Assembly (NCBI RefSeq): GCF_021245735.1
Contig: NZ_JAJISB010000004.1
Span: 248,001-312,000 of the forward strand
Reading direction: 5' to 3'
Source of the DNA: Brevibacillus daliensis
Lineage (GTDB): Bacteria; Bacillota; Bacilli; Brevibacillales; Brevibacillaceae
DNA length: 64,000 nt
The position numbers were made by a program, and so were the translations under genes. Positions 27,421-35,056 of this stretch are shown in pieces (position 1 is the stretch's first letter; each line of letters begins with the position of its first letter). The notes below the pieces were generated by a model. It did no database searches, was not told the DNA's origin, and worked only from the letters and a program-made list of their open reading frames with translations.

Positions 27421-27436
27421 ACGGAATGATATTTTT

Positions 27437-27808
27437 CTAGTAAGAATCAAATTGGGATTCGTATCCATAGTAATCCCGGCCATCTACATTCCGATAATTA
27501 GGTTGAGCTTGCCACGGGAAAAATGGGAAAAAAGGAAAGAATGGGAAGAAAGGGTCTCTTCTTCTTCGACGTCCCCACTGAACAGGAATTGGCTGGTCAT
27601 GCTGGTATCCGTAGTGCGAATAGGGTGAGTAAACAGGGGCATAGTAATAAGGATGTTGGGGATAATACTGTGCCTCATAATATTGTGGATGTTGGCCATA
27701 TTGATTGTAATGTTCTTGGTTTTCATGTTCTTGCCAATTGGCAGCATGCTGCTTGACTCCATCAGCCTGGTGCTTGGTAACATCATTACTTTCGTATTTG
27801 CTTTCCAT
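27437..27808 (-). CDS. Small Tyr/His/Gln/Pro-rich protein with FFP repeats, possible spore coat component
   Basis: 123 residues, family not recognised. The N-terminal third is polar with His and Gln; the middle is rich in Tyr, His and Pro (HPQYYEAQYYPQHPYYYAPV); next come an RRRRR cluster and four consecutive FFP units, then a Tyr/Asp-rich end. No signal peptide is seen. Ribosome site GGAGAG nine bases before the start. This composition resembles Tyr-rich spore coat proteins that are cross-linked by oxidation, but that role is inferred from composition and sporulation-gene context. Confidence 0.65.
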   Translation of the reverse strand: MESKYESNDVTKHQADGVKQHAANWQEHENQEHYNQYGQHPQYYEAQYYPQHPYYYAPVYSPYSHYGYQHDQPIPVQWGRRRRRDPFFPFFPFFPFFPWQAQPNYRNVDGRDYYGYESQFDSY

Positions 27809-27932
27809 ACTTGAGCACTCTCCTCACTATCTAGTATCGATTGCAGTATACGAGTAAGGTAGGCATTTGGCGTATGTCCATAAGGGAAATGGGCTATTAA
27901 TAGGTAATATTGGGCGGTTGCCCTAATAGATA

Positions 27933-27963
27933 AAGCCAGAAGATAAGTACTATCTTCTGGCTT
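27933..27963 (-). terminator. Terminator of the glpX-DUF3055 operon
   Basis: AAGCCAGAAGATA (27933-27945) pairs with TATCTTCTGGCTT (27951-27963). On the minus strand it is followed by TTTATCT. Confidence 0.7.
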
Positions 27964-28019
27964 CTTCATGGGGAGACTGAGAACGTCTCCTGAATGTTCA
28001 CATCTATGGATAATATGGT

Positions 28020-28292
28020 TTACATGATAACGGCTAGTAGGAAATCCTTTAAATCTTCCGCTTCTTCTTCCGTAACCTGGAAGGCGTGTTCCAAATATCC
28101 TTCTTCTTCCAAATCATCTGAACCAATAATGGCACTTCTACCGTTTTGAATGTTAACGACTAGTTTTTTACCATAAAAACGACTCGTTTTAGTAATGGCC
28201 AGATCATAGCGGGCATGTTCACCCATGAAACTGACAAAACGAGTAGTGGTTTCCTCCGAGTCATCATACAGGAAAAAAAGATCCGGGTTCAT
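28020..28292 (-). CDS. DUF3055-like small protein
   Basis: 90 residues, acidic, soluble (starts MNPDLFFLYDDSEETTTRFVSF in substance). It resembles the DUF3055 family found beside glpX in Bacillales; function unknown. It begins eight bases after the glpX stop, with GTAGGTAG upstream, so the two are one operon. Confidence 0.75.
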   Translation of the reverse strand: MNPDLFFLYDDSEETTTRFVSFMGEHARYDLAITKTSRFYGKKLVVNIQNGRSAIIGSDDLEEEGYLEHAFQVTEEEAEDLKDFLLAVIM

Positions 28293-28300
28293 TTATCTAC

Positions 28301-29275
28301 CTACTTCCCAAGTATAATAGCTTTATGCTCCATATCATGCATAGCGCGAACAAAACGGATTGTTTTGGTTCTGGCACGCATAACAATGGAGTGCGTCTCA
28401 GCTATATTATGACCTAAGATTTTAACTCCTGGCAACAATTCTCCGTCTGAAACTCCAGTTGCAGCAAACAGAGCATCATTTCCCTTAACCAAATCATCGA
28501 TCAACAGAATTTGTTCCGGATCAGCCAGTCCCATGTTGCAGCAACGTTCGCGCTCTTCCTCATTTTGAGGTACAAGCTGGGCTTGCATGTCTCCACCTAG
28601 ACATTTAATGGCAGCAGCGCTGATAACCCCCTCAGGAGCACCACCAATACCAACAAAGAGATCGATTCCTGTGTTTGGCATGCATGCGGCAATCGCAGCG
28701 CCAACATCACCATCGCCAAATAGCTTAACACGAGCTCCTTTTGCCAGTACAGCATCAATGATCGCCTGATGACGTTCACGTTCTTGAATAATAACCGTTA
28801 CATCCTCAACGCGTTTGAAATTGGCTTCTGCTACAACATCTATCATTTTTTCAACTGAGTCATCAATCTGAATCTTTCCTGCTGCGGCAGGACCGACAAC
28901 CATTTTTCTCATATACATGTCAGGAGCATGCAACAGGCTGCCTTTTTTCCCAATTGCTACAACGGCCATAGCATTGTTTTGACCTTTGGAAACGATTGTA
29001 GTCCCTTCCAGGGGATCAACGGCAATGTCTACTTCTGGTGTATTGGCGGCGCATGTTCCTAGTTTTTCACCAATATAAAGCATAGGAGCTTCATCCAGTT
29101 CACCTTCTCCAATGACAACCGTTCCATTCATATTAATAGATTCGAACATAGATCGCATTGCCTTGGTAGCAGCATCATCTGCCTCGTTCTTTTTACCTCG
29201 TCCCATCCATTCAGCTGAAGCTAGAGCAGCTGCTTCTGTTACCCGTACGACTTCCAGTGTGAAATCTCTATCCAT
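28301..29275 (-). CDS. glpX: Class II fructose-1,6-bisphosphatase GlpX
   Basis: 324 residues, the usual length. Metal- and substrate-binding motifs are present: VIGEGELDEAPML, DIAVDPLEGTT and FVGIGGAPEGVISAAA. It hydrolyses fructose-1,6-bisphosphate in gluconeogenesis; some relatives also act on sedoheptulose-1,7-bisphosphate. Ribosome site GGAGGG seven bases upstream. Confidence 0.96.
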   Translation of the reverse strand: MDRDFTLEVVRVTEAAALASAEWMGRGKKNEADDAATKAMRSMFESINMNGTVVIGEGELDEAPMLYIGEKLGTCAANTPEVDIAVDPLEGTTIVSKGQNNAMAVVAIGKKGSLLHAPDMYMRKMVVGPAAAGKIQIDDSVEKMIDVVAEANFKRVEDVTVIIQERERHQAIIDAVLAKGARVKLFGDGDVGAAIAACMPNTGIDLFVGIGGAPEGVISAAAIKCLGGDMQAQLVPQNEEERERCCNMGLADPEQILLIDDLVKGNDALFAATGVSDGELLPGVKILGHNIAETHSIVMRARTKTIRFVRAMHDMEHKAIILGK

Positions 29276-29528
29276 GTTTTTCCCTCCACGCTACTCTTCT
29301 GTTTTATATTTACGTAAACCCGTGGCTCTATTTCGGTTATATTCTATCATAGATACAGCGTGAAAATAGATGTAGAGTTTATGGAAAAGCGAAAGAAAGG
29401 AAATAAGTTGCTTATAATGTGCGGATTTATACGATTCTAAGCAATTGTAGGATACTCTCTAAAAGCTATCAGATACATTTTCATCTTCTGCTTTTTTGCT
29501 ATAATGGGGATGAAAGAAGGTGAGTCTG

Positions 29529-29645
29529 GTGTCAAAGGAGATTTCTGAGAGCGTGCTGATTTTAATGGTTGTTGTTCTTACTTTTGTAGGCACGATCTTT
29601 TGGGCAAAACGGGCTTCCAAGAAACGCAAAAAACAGGACGAATAG
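29529..29645 (+). CDS. 38-residue single-span membrane protein
   Basis: GTG 29529 to TAG 29645. The product has an acidic start (VSKEISESV), one hydrophobic segment of about 17 residues (ILMVVVLTFVGTIF) and a strongly basic tail (WAKRASKKRKKQDE), a typical N-out/C-in small membrane protein. A ribosome site (AAGAAGGTGAG) lies six to eight bases upstream, and yutE starts 11 bases after the stop, so it is likely translated in the same transcript. No family recognised. Confidence 0.65.
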   Translation: MSKEISESVLILMVVVLTFVGTIFWAKRASKKRKKQDE

Positions 29646-29656
29646 GCGGGATACAC

Positions 29657-30091
29657 GTGTACAACGTAAATACAAACAAGATCGAAACCGTGTTGACGTA
29701 TATGGAAAAAATGCTAGCTATTTTAGAGGAACTTCTCACGTATTCTGATGAAACCATTCAGCAGGATGATACGAAAAAACTGGCAACTGAGCGGGCATTT
29801 CATCTTTGTATAGAAGGTATTGCTGATGTAGGAAACGCACTTATCGATGGTTTTATCATGCGAGATCCAGGTAGTTATACTGATATCGTAGAAATTTTGC
29901 GAGACGAGCAGGTACTTACAGAAGGGCAGGCAGCTGCTCTACACCAGGTCGTAACCTTCCGTAAACCGCTTGCCCATGACTATACAGAAGTGCCAGTTGC
30001 TGACATGATAATTCTGATTCGTCAGTCTCTTCCTGATCTTATGACATTTGCTCCATCAGTAAGGGCGTATGTAAAAAAGGAGCTATTTTAG
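29657..30091 (+). CDS. yutE: YutE, DUF86/HepT-like protein
   Basis: 144 residues from GTG 29657 (AGGCGGG six bases upstream); an in-frame ATG at 29600 would start inside the upstream small gene. An all-helical HEPN/HepT-type protein with the RNase-type motif R-x4-H-x-Y as RKPLAHDY near residue 114. In toxin-antitoxin pairs HepT is neutralised by the MntA nucleotidyltransferase, but no such gene is adjacent here; YutE-type members are solitary. Confidence 0.88.
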   Translation: MYNVNTNKIETVLTYMEKMLAILEELLTYSDETIQQDDTKKLATERAFHLCIEGIADVGNALIDGFIMRDPGSYTDIVEILRDEQVLTEGQAAALHQVVTFRKPLAHDYTEVPVADMIILIRQSLPDLMTFAPSVRAYVKKELF

Positions 30092-30165
30092 CGAAGAAAA
30101 CCAGAAGTCCCGCATGTGTGCAGAATTCGGTTCGGCATGTGTTGGGATGTATGGTTTTTTTACTT

Positions 30166-30474
30166 AATGACTACTGTAGTGGGGATGCAGAAGAAGCACA
30201 TTTTTGTCTGTGAACTCGTTAAGGTCCAGCAAAGAAACGTAGACTTTCCGCACTCTTTGCCGAGTAGCTAAGTAGGACCTTAAATAGTTCTGGACAAAAA
30301 ATGCGCTTCTTCTGCCAAGGGCTGTAGACGATTAAAAAAGCCAGAATCAAAACCAAAGGAATGAAAAACCATCTTCTCTTTTCACAAGGAGCGTCTTGGC
30401 GAAGCCCAACTCAGCGGGGTGAAGACTTTTAGCGAAGGGTGAAAAGAGAAGCTGGTTTTCTCCACTAAGGTAGG
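30166..30474 (+). repeat. Large structured dispersed element, copy 1 (309 bp)
   Basis: Related along its length to 47885-48376. Nested complementary arms: GCAGAAGAAGC.. near 30187 with ..GCTTCTTCTGC near 30320, an inner TTAAGGTCC / GGACCTTAA stem, and a second domain with CTTCTCTTTTCAC / GTGAAAAGAGAAG. Imperfect terminal inverted repeats (CTACTGTAGTGG.. against ..CCACTAAGGTAG). No coding frame. It fills most of the gap between yutE and the SufR-like gene. Confidence 0.75.
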
Positions 30475-30495
30475 GTGAAAACCAGCTTTTATTAT
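30449..30495 (+). terminator. Terminator-like hairpin at the 3' end of element copy 1
   Basis: AAGCTGGTTTTC (30449-30460) pairs perfectly with GAAAACCAGCTT (30477-30488), followed by TTATTAT. Its 5' arm can alternatively pair with upstream sequence inside the element. Confidence 0.6.
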
Positions 30496-30582
30496 CTTTC
30501 TTAGAAAAATGGGAAAAATCACACTTTGAACTTGTTTCAGGATTGACAAATTTAGATGCTTATTATTAAACAAAAGACTTTC

Positions 30583-30596
30583 ATTAGTTTACTAAT
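30583..30596. promoter_or_regulatory. Palindrome ATTAGT-TT-ACTAAT, possible operator of the SufR-like gene
   Basis: Six-base perfect arms, about 35 bases after a TTGACA at 30543-30548 and just upstream of the regulator gene. Position suggests autoregulation. Confidence 0.4.
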
Positions 30597-30643
30597 CGAT
30601 TGGAATGAGCTACAATAAGGTTCAAGAAGGGATGGTGAAACGT

Positions 30644-31279
30644 GTGTCAAAGGAACAAGCATCAACGCGCGACCAGATACTGCATATGCTTAAACTGAAG
30701 GGACAGCTATCCGTCAGTGATATTGCTCAGGATCTGGGCATTACCGAAATGGCCGTGCGTCGCCATCTCAATACGTTGGAGCGCGACAACCTGATTCAGT
30801 CTTCACTGGTGCGGCAAGCTATGGGGCGTCCTACTAATGTGTACTCCTTATCTCAAGAGGCTGATGAGTTATTCCCACGCAATTATCACGATTTTACGCT
30901 GGATTTTTTACAGGACATCGCTGATTTGGATGGGGAAGAAAAGATAAATGCTTTATTCCGCAGACGGAAAGATCGTTTGGAAGAAAACTATCGTCCGTTT
31001 ATCCAAGGGGACTTGGAGGAACGAGTAGCGGCATTAGCGGAGATTCAAAACCAAAAGGGTTATATGGTAGAGTGGGGAAAGGATGAAGTAACAGGGGATT
31101 ACTTCCTCAAGGAATTTAACTGTCCGATCTCGCAGGTCGCCAAGCAATTTAATCAAGCATGTAGTTGTGAGCTTTCCCTATTCCAGCAAGTACTGGATAC
31201 GAAAGTGGAGCAGTCCTCGTGTATAGCAAAGGGCGGCGACAAATGCCTGTACAAAATTAAACAAAAACCTCAAACATAA
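30644..31279 (+). CDS. SufR-like DeoR-type regulator with C-terminal Cys cluster
   Basis: About 211 residues from GTG 30644 (AAGGGATGG upstream); ATG 30605 is possible but has no ribosome site. A winged helix-turn-helix (residues about 5-65, VSDIAQDLGITEMAVRRHLNTLE, read in pieces) is followed by a helical region and C-terminal Cys residues (FNCPISQVAK, ACSCELSLF, SCIAKGGDKCLY) arranged like the iron-sulfur-binding site of SufR. SufR represses suf Fe-S assembly genes; no suf genes are adjacent here, so its targets are unknown. Confidence 0.82.
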   Translation: MSKEQASTRDQILHMLKLKGQLSVSDIAQDLGITEMAVRRHLNTLERDNLIQSSLVRQAMGRPTNVYSLSQEADELFPRNYHDFTLDFLQDIADLDGEEKINALFRRRKDRLEENYRPFIQGDLEERVAALAEIQNQKGYMVEWGKDEVTGDYFLKEFNCPISQVAKQFNQACSCELSLFQQVLDTKVEQSSCIAKGGDKCLYKIKQKPQT

Positions 31280-31285
31280 GGTATG

Positions 31286-31323
31286 AAGAAGTCCCCAATC
31301 GAAGAAGTAGGGACTTCTTTTTA
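31286..31323 (+). terminator. Terminator after the SufR-like gene
   Basis: AAGAAGTCCC (31286-31295) pairs with GGGACTTCTT (31310-31319), followed by T residues. Confidence 0.88.
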
Positions 31324-31392
31324 ATGGATGTTTTTCATGTATATCAGGAAGTAACACCTGCAAGTATATACATTCTGATACAGTAATAAAAG

Positions 31393-31416
31393 CCACTCCA
31401 TTTGGAGAGGTTTTTT
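31393..31416. terminator. Terminator-like hairpin linked to repeat copy B
   Basis: CCACTCC-ATTT-GGAGAGG followed by six T on the plus strand. On the minus strand it is followed by CTTTTATT. It occupies the place of the hairpin that follows copy A and has the same loop (AAAT on the minus strand). Confidence 0.5.
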
Positions 31417-31421
31417 CTGTG

Positions 31422-31495
31422 AAAAACGTCTCGACGTTTTTCATAAGAGTGAAATGTGACCGCTTGCGGTCCAACAAAACGGTAATGACCGTTTT
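31422..31495 (-). repeat. Three-palindrome dispersed repeat, copy B (inverted)
   Basis: Minus-strand version of the element at 2470-2539: hairpins at 31422-31441, 31458-31471 and 31476-31495. The middle palindrome matches base for base, and the similarity extends a few bases at both ends (CACAGAAAAA on one side). It lies between the SufR-like gene and yutF. Confidence 0.8.
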
Positions 31496-31596
31496 GTTAC
31501 TATAATTGATAGGAAGACTCGCAATACGTAGCAGTGTCTTCGATAAGAATTCACCATCTGAGATGTACATACTTATTGATGAAAGGGTTTGGAACA

Positions 31597-32376
31597 TTGA
31601 AGAACTATAAAGGATATCTACTAGATCTTGACGGAACAATCTATCACGGTACACGAGTTATTCCAGAAGCAATTACATTTATTAATGAACTAAATAAACG
31701 AGGAATTCCATACCTGTATCTTACCAACAATTCAATGGTTACAGCAGAAGGTGTAGCCGACCGTTTGAGTGGCATGGGGATTCCTGCAAAACCAGAGCAG
31801 GTATATACAACAAGCATGGCGACTGCCACTTATTTGGCTGATCAGAAGGAGAAAGATAAAACGTTCTTCGCAATTGGAGAAACTGGGGTTTTTGAAGCAA
31901 TGAACAAGGAAGGATTCACGTACACGGAAAATAATCCTTCTTATGTAGTCGTAGGGCTGGATCGTCAATTCACCTATGAAAAGCTCTCCATTGCTGCAAG
32001 AGCAATCCGCAATGGTGCTACATTTGTTGCTACCAATATTGACCCAGCGTTACCAACAGAAAATGGATTTTTGCCAGGAGGAGGCTCCATCGTTGCTTCC
32101 GTAACCACTGCCTCTGCGACAAAACCAACTGTTATTGGTAAACCTGAGCGCATTATTGTGGAATACGCATTAGAAAAATTAGGGACATCCCCTGAGGAGA
32201 CTATCATTGTCGGGGACAATCTCCTGACTGATATCCAAGCAGGAGTCAATGCAGGTATTGACTCACTGCTCGTACTATCAGGCTATTCTACAAAGGATGA
32301 CGCAGATAAATATGAAGTGTCTCCTACTTACATCGAGGAAAGCTTGCTTACTTGGATTCAGAAGATGCCATCTTAG
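31597..32376 (+). CDS. yutF: YutF, NagD-like HAD phosphatase
   Basis: 259 residues from TTG 31597 (AAAGGG nine bases upstream), aligning with the N-terminus of B. subtilis YutF (KTYKGYLIDLDGT type). HAD motifs: DLDGTIYHG (nucleophile DxD), TNNS, and IVGDNLLTD with the Lys in VIGKPERII. It belongs to the C2-cap NagD/p-nitrophenyl phosphatase group acting on small sugar or nucleotide phosphates. ATG 31579 and upstream starts lack a ribosome site. Its 3' end overlaps convergent yutG by 29 bases. Confidence 0.92.
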   Translation: MKNYKGYLLDLDGTIYHGTRVIPEAITFINELNKRGIPYLYLTNNSMVTAEGVADRLSGMGIPAKPEQVYTTSMATATYLADQKEKDKTFFAIGETGVFEAMNKEGFTYTENNPSYVVVGLDRQFTYEKLSIAARAIRNGATFVATNIDPALPTENGFLPGGGSIVASVTTASATKPTVIGKPERIIVEYALEKLGTSPEETIIVGDNLLTDIQAGVNAGIDSLLVLSGYSTKDDADKYEVSPTYIEESLLTWIQKMPS

Positions 32377-32896
32377 CGCGGTAAGCTTCTTCCTGTCTGT
32401 GTCGATAACGGTGAGCAAGCCGGCTTGAAGCTGCGGCAGCAATGGCACCTACAAGGTCATCCAGAAATGTATGTATGCCATATGCCTTGTCGTTCAGTTT
32501 TTGCAGAACGCCGTATTTACGTTTATCGGCATATCCGTAGTTGGTAAAACCAATACTGCCATACAGATTAACAATGGCGAGGGACATTACTTCGTCTACA
32601 CCATATAGTGATTCGTCATTTGCAAGCATTTCTTGAAGCGGGGAGATGAGTTTGCCCTCTTCTGCCAGCATATCCAGTTGAATGCCGGTTAGGAGGGCAT
32701 TCTGTACTTCCCGCTTATTTAATACAGCATGAATACTTTCAAGTGCTTGGTCCATTGTGATATCCGGGATGTAATTTTCCTGTAAGATCATTACGATCTC
32801 ACCGATATCTTCAAGTGTAACACCGCGTTGTTCCAATAGCTCCAATGCTTTTTGATAAACCTGGTCACTCCAGATAATTACTTTGTCATCTTCCAA
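32348..32896 (-). CDS. yutG: YutG, PgpA-family phosphatidylglycerophosphatase-like protein
   Basis: 182 residues. The PgpA-family core GIHTFLDDLVGAIAAAASSRLAHRYRHR (in parts) and VDEVMSLAIVNLYGSIGFTNYGYADK are visible. Unlike E. coli PgpA it has no strong membrane spans, as in the Bacillus YutG form. Convergent with yutF, 29-base overlap of coding ends. Confidence 0.88.
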   Translation of the reverse strand: MEDDKVIIWSDQVYQKALELLEQRGVTLEDIGEIVMILQENYIPDITMDQALESIHAVLNKREVQNALLTGIQLDMLAEEGKLISPLQEMLANDESLYGVDEVMSLAIVNLYGSIGFTNYGYADKRKYGVLQKLNDKAYGIHTFLDDLVGAIAAAASSRLAHRYRHRQEEAYRAKMASSESK

Positions 32897-33051
32897 CGAG
32901 TATCCCCTCTTTTTTAGATATTGGTACGGATAGTATTAGGTTGCTTACTAATGACTATACCCAAAAGTAAACATGACCTAATTTGTTCACTAGGCACCTT
33001 TCCTTCGTTTGATTCATAAAATGAAATTCAGCAAGGATAGGAGGTCGCATT

Positions 33052-34176
33052 ATGGAAAAATTAATCGGGAAAATTTGTGATGAGTACAATTTTATTGATA
33101 TGGAATACAAGGAAGAGAATGGTCGACAATTGCTGTATACAGAGCGAGGACTTCATTATTTACACTCATGTCCACCTGCCTATAAACATAAAGGATTTCT
33201 TGTGGAAAAAGTTATAGATGCGATTCAATCAAATTGCTCACTAGAGGTCCTTCCTGTCTGTAAGACCAGAGAGGGGGGAGTACATCTAAAGTATGATGAT
33301 AAGCTCTATTACTTGCAGGAAGGGCTAAGAGAAACAAATGTGGAAGAGCATTACTATCTGCTTGGTAAGACATTAGCAGAATTTCATAAGGCAACTTGCT
33401 CTTGTGGATGGGATAAGCTGTATACACCTTATCTTTCCAATGGAAGCTGGAATTCTATGTGGGAAAAGAAGTGTAAAGAATACGAGGAATTTTTGGATGA
33501 TTTAGATGAGCTTGAATGTTATTCGGAATTGGATGTCTATCTGCTCACTATGTTTAACTATGTGAATCAGTTGGGGAAAACGGCGATTAAATATTTGGAC
33601 AATAACGGATACCGCAAAATGGTTCCACAGATAGCTAAACACGGAAAGATAGCGTTCCAAAACTTTCAGGAAGGCCATATTATTTTTCATGAAAGTGGCA
33701 GTTGCTATCTAGCTGGTCAGTATAGCTGGGTTTTAGATATACGGACCCGTGATATTGGCCAAGGAATCAAGTGGCTCATTCGCAAGCATGGTTGGAATGA
33801 AGAGCATGTCATTCAGTTTTTGAAAGGGTATAATTGTGTTGCGGAGTTGTATAAGGAAGAGTATGCCTTTATTTATGCCATTCTCTTATATCCCTCAAAA
33901 TTTCTCAAGTCGGTTGAGGATTATTCAGTGTTGTCAGTAGAGGAAAGGGAGCAACTAGGGGAAGAATGGAAAACAGGGTTGGAAAAAGAGCTGGTCTTGA
34001 TGGAGCATGTTCTGGGAGAGTATCCACAAGCGATTGCTGAACATTTTACCGTTACAATTCCTGAAATAAATTGGTTATGGAGGTTCTCTCGAAATGATGA
34101 AAAAACCATTTGTATACGTGACGAGGAAAGTTTCGGACGAAGCTTTGAATCTTCTTACTTCGTTCGCCACGATTGA
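33052..34176 (+). CDS. yutH: YutH/CotS-family spore coat kinase-like protein
   Basis: 374 residues. A kinase-like fold is indicated by YLQEGLRETNVEEHYYLLGKTLAEFHKAT and the C-terminal lobe (LDIRTRDIGQGIKWLIRK). The catalytic-loop position reads HGKIAFQNF at about 197-205, where active CotS/APH-like kinases have HGD, so catalysis is doubtful. The last ~27 codons run into the next gene (83-base overlap) and may be a lost-stop extension. Coat-associated in B. subtilis. Ribosome site AGGAGG 9 bases upstream. Confidence 0.85.
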   Translation: MEKLIGKICDEYNFIDMEYKEENGRQLLYTERGLHYLHSCPPAYKHKGFLVEKVIDAIQSNCSLEVLPVCKTREGGVHLKYDDKLYYLQEGLRETNVEEHYYLLGKTLAEFHKATCSCGWDKLYTPYLSNGSWNSMWEKKCKEYEEFLDDLDELECYSELDVYLLTMFNYVNQLGKTAIKYLDNNGYRKMVPQIAKHGKIAFQNFQEGHIIFHESGSCYLAGQYSWVLDIRTRDIGQGIKWLIRKHGWNEEHVIQFLKGYNCVAELYKEEYAFIYAILLYPSKFLKSVEDYSVLSVEEREQLGEEWKTGLEKELVLMEHVLGEYPQAIAEHFTVTIPEINWLWRFSRNDEKTICIRDEESFGRSFESSYFVRHD

Positions 34177-35056
34177 AGTATGGGAAAAGGAGTATCCGGT
34201 TCCTAGAGAGATTCTGCTCAAAAAAGTAGGTCAGGCGGATGCTCTTTATGTGATGCTATCTGATCGGATTGACCGTGAGCTACTTGATCATGCTCCCCAT
34301 TTGAAAGTCGTATCCACGATGGCGGTTGGCTATGACAGTATTGATATCCAAGCGTGCAAAGAGAGAGGAATTGTGGTTACCAATACACCTGATGTGCTTA
34401 CAGATGCAACCGCAGATTTGGCTTTTGGTTTAGTAATGTCTGCGGGACGTCGCTTCATTGAAGGAAATCGAATGGTTATGAATGGTGAATGGAAGACTTG
34501 GAGTCCCTATTTCATGGCAGGGCAAAGCATCCATGGAGCAACCATCGGAATCATCGGGATGGGACGTATTGGGGAAGCAGTGGCTAAAAGAGCTACCGGC
34601 TTTGACATGCGAATCATGTACCATAATCGGAATCGTAAACCGAACGCAGAGGAGAAGTATAACGCAGAATATGCAAGCTTGCCAGATATATTGAAGGAAG
34701 CTGATTATGTCGTACTACTGACTCCGTTAACAGAAGAAACGAAGGGGCTTATGGGCAAACAGGAATTTGCTCAAATGAAATCTACCGCTGTGTTCGTTAA
34801 TGCATCCCGAGGGGCAACAGTTGATGAAGAAGCATTGTTTGAAGCTCTTAGAGACGGGACAATTTGGGCAGCAGGTCTGGATGTATTCCAGGTGGAGCCT
34901 GTCCCAACAGATCATCCGTTACTTACGCTTCCTAATGTGGTGGCATTACCGCATATCGGAAGTGCTACATATGAGGCACGCAACCAAATGGCTATGCTGG
35001 TTGCTAAAAATATTAAGGCTGTTTTACAGGGAGATGAGGCGATTACACCCGTATGA
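34094..35056 (+). CDS. D-2-hydroxyacid dehydrogenase (glyoxylate/hydroxypyruvate reductase type)
   Basis: 320 residues. NAD-binding GIIGMGRIGEAVAKRA, catalytic Arg in VNASRGATVDEEAL, Glu and His (LPHIGSATYEAR) are present. Sequence style is that of glycerate/2-ketogluconate reductases such as B. subtilis YvcT. Start ATG 34094 or 34097 follows GGAGG at 34081-34085, inside the end of yutH. It overlaps the next gene by four bases (ATGA). Confidence 0.9.
   Translation: MMKKPFVYVTRKVSDEALNLLTSFATIEVWEKEYPVPREILLKKVGQADALYVMLSDRIDRELLDHAPHLKVVSTMAVGYDSIDIQACKERGIVVTNTPDVLTDATADLAFGLVMSAGRRFIEGNRMVMNGEWKTWSPYFMAGQSIHGATIGIIGMGRIGEAVAKRATGFDMRIMYHNRNRKPNAEEKYNAEYASLPDILKEADYVVLLTPLTEETKGLMGKQEFAQMKSTAVFVNASRGATVDEEALFEALRDGTIWAAGLDVFQVEPVPTDHPLLTLPNVVALPHIGSATYEARNQMAMLVAKNIKAVLQGDEAITPV

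Noticed and set aside
27484-27969. 161-codon minus-strand frame overlapping the Tyr/Pro-rich gene
   Set aside because: It crosses the terminator hairpin at 27933-27963 and is out of frame with the better supported 27437-27808 gene, which has its own ribosome site.
30166-30474. Insertion sequence or CRISPR interpretation of the structured repeat
   Set aside because: No transposase frame and no regular repeat-spacer pattern; hairpins are unique within each copy.
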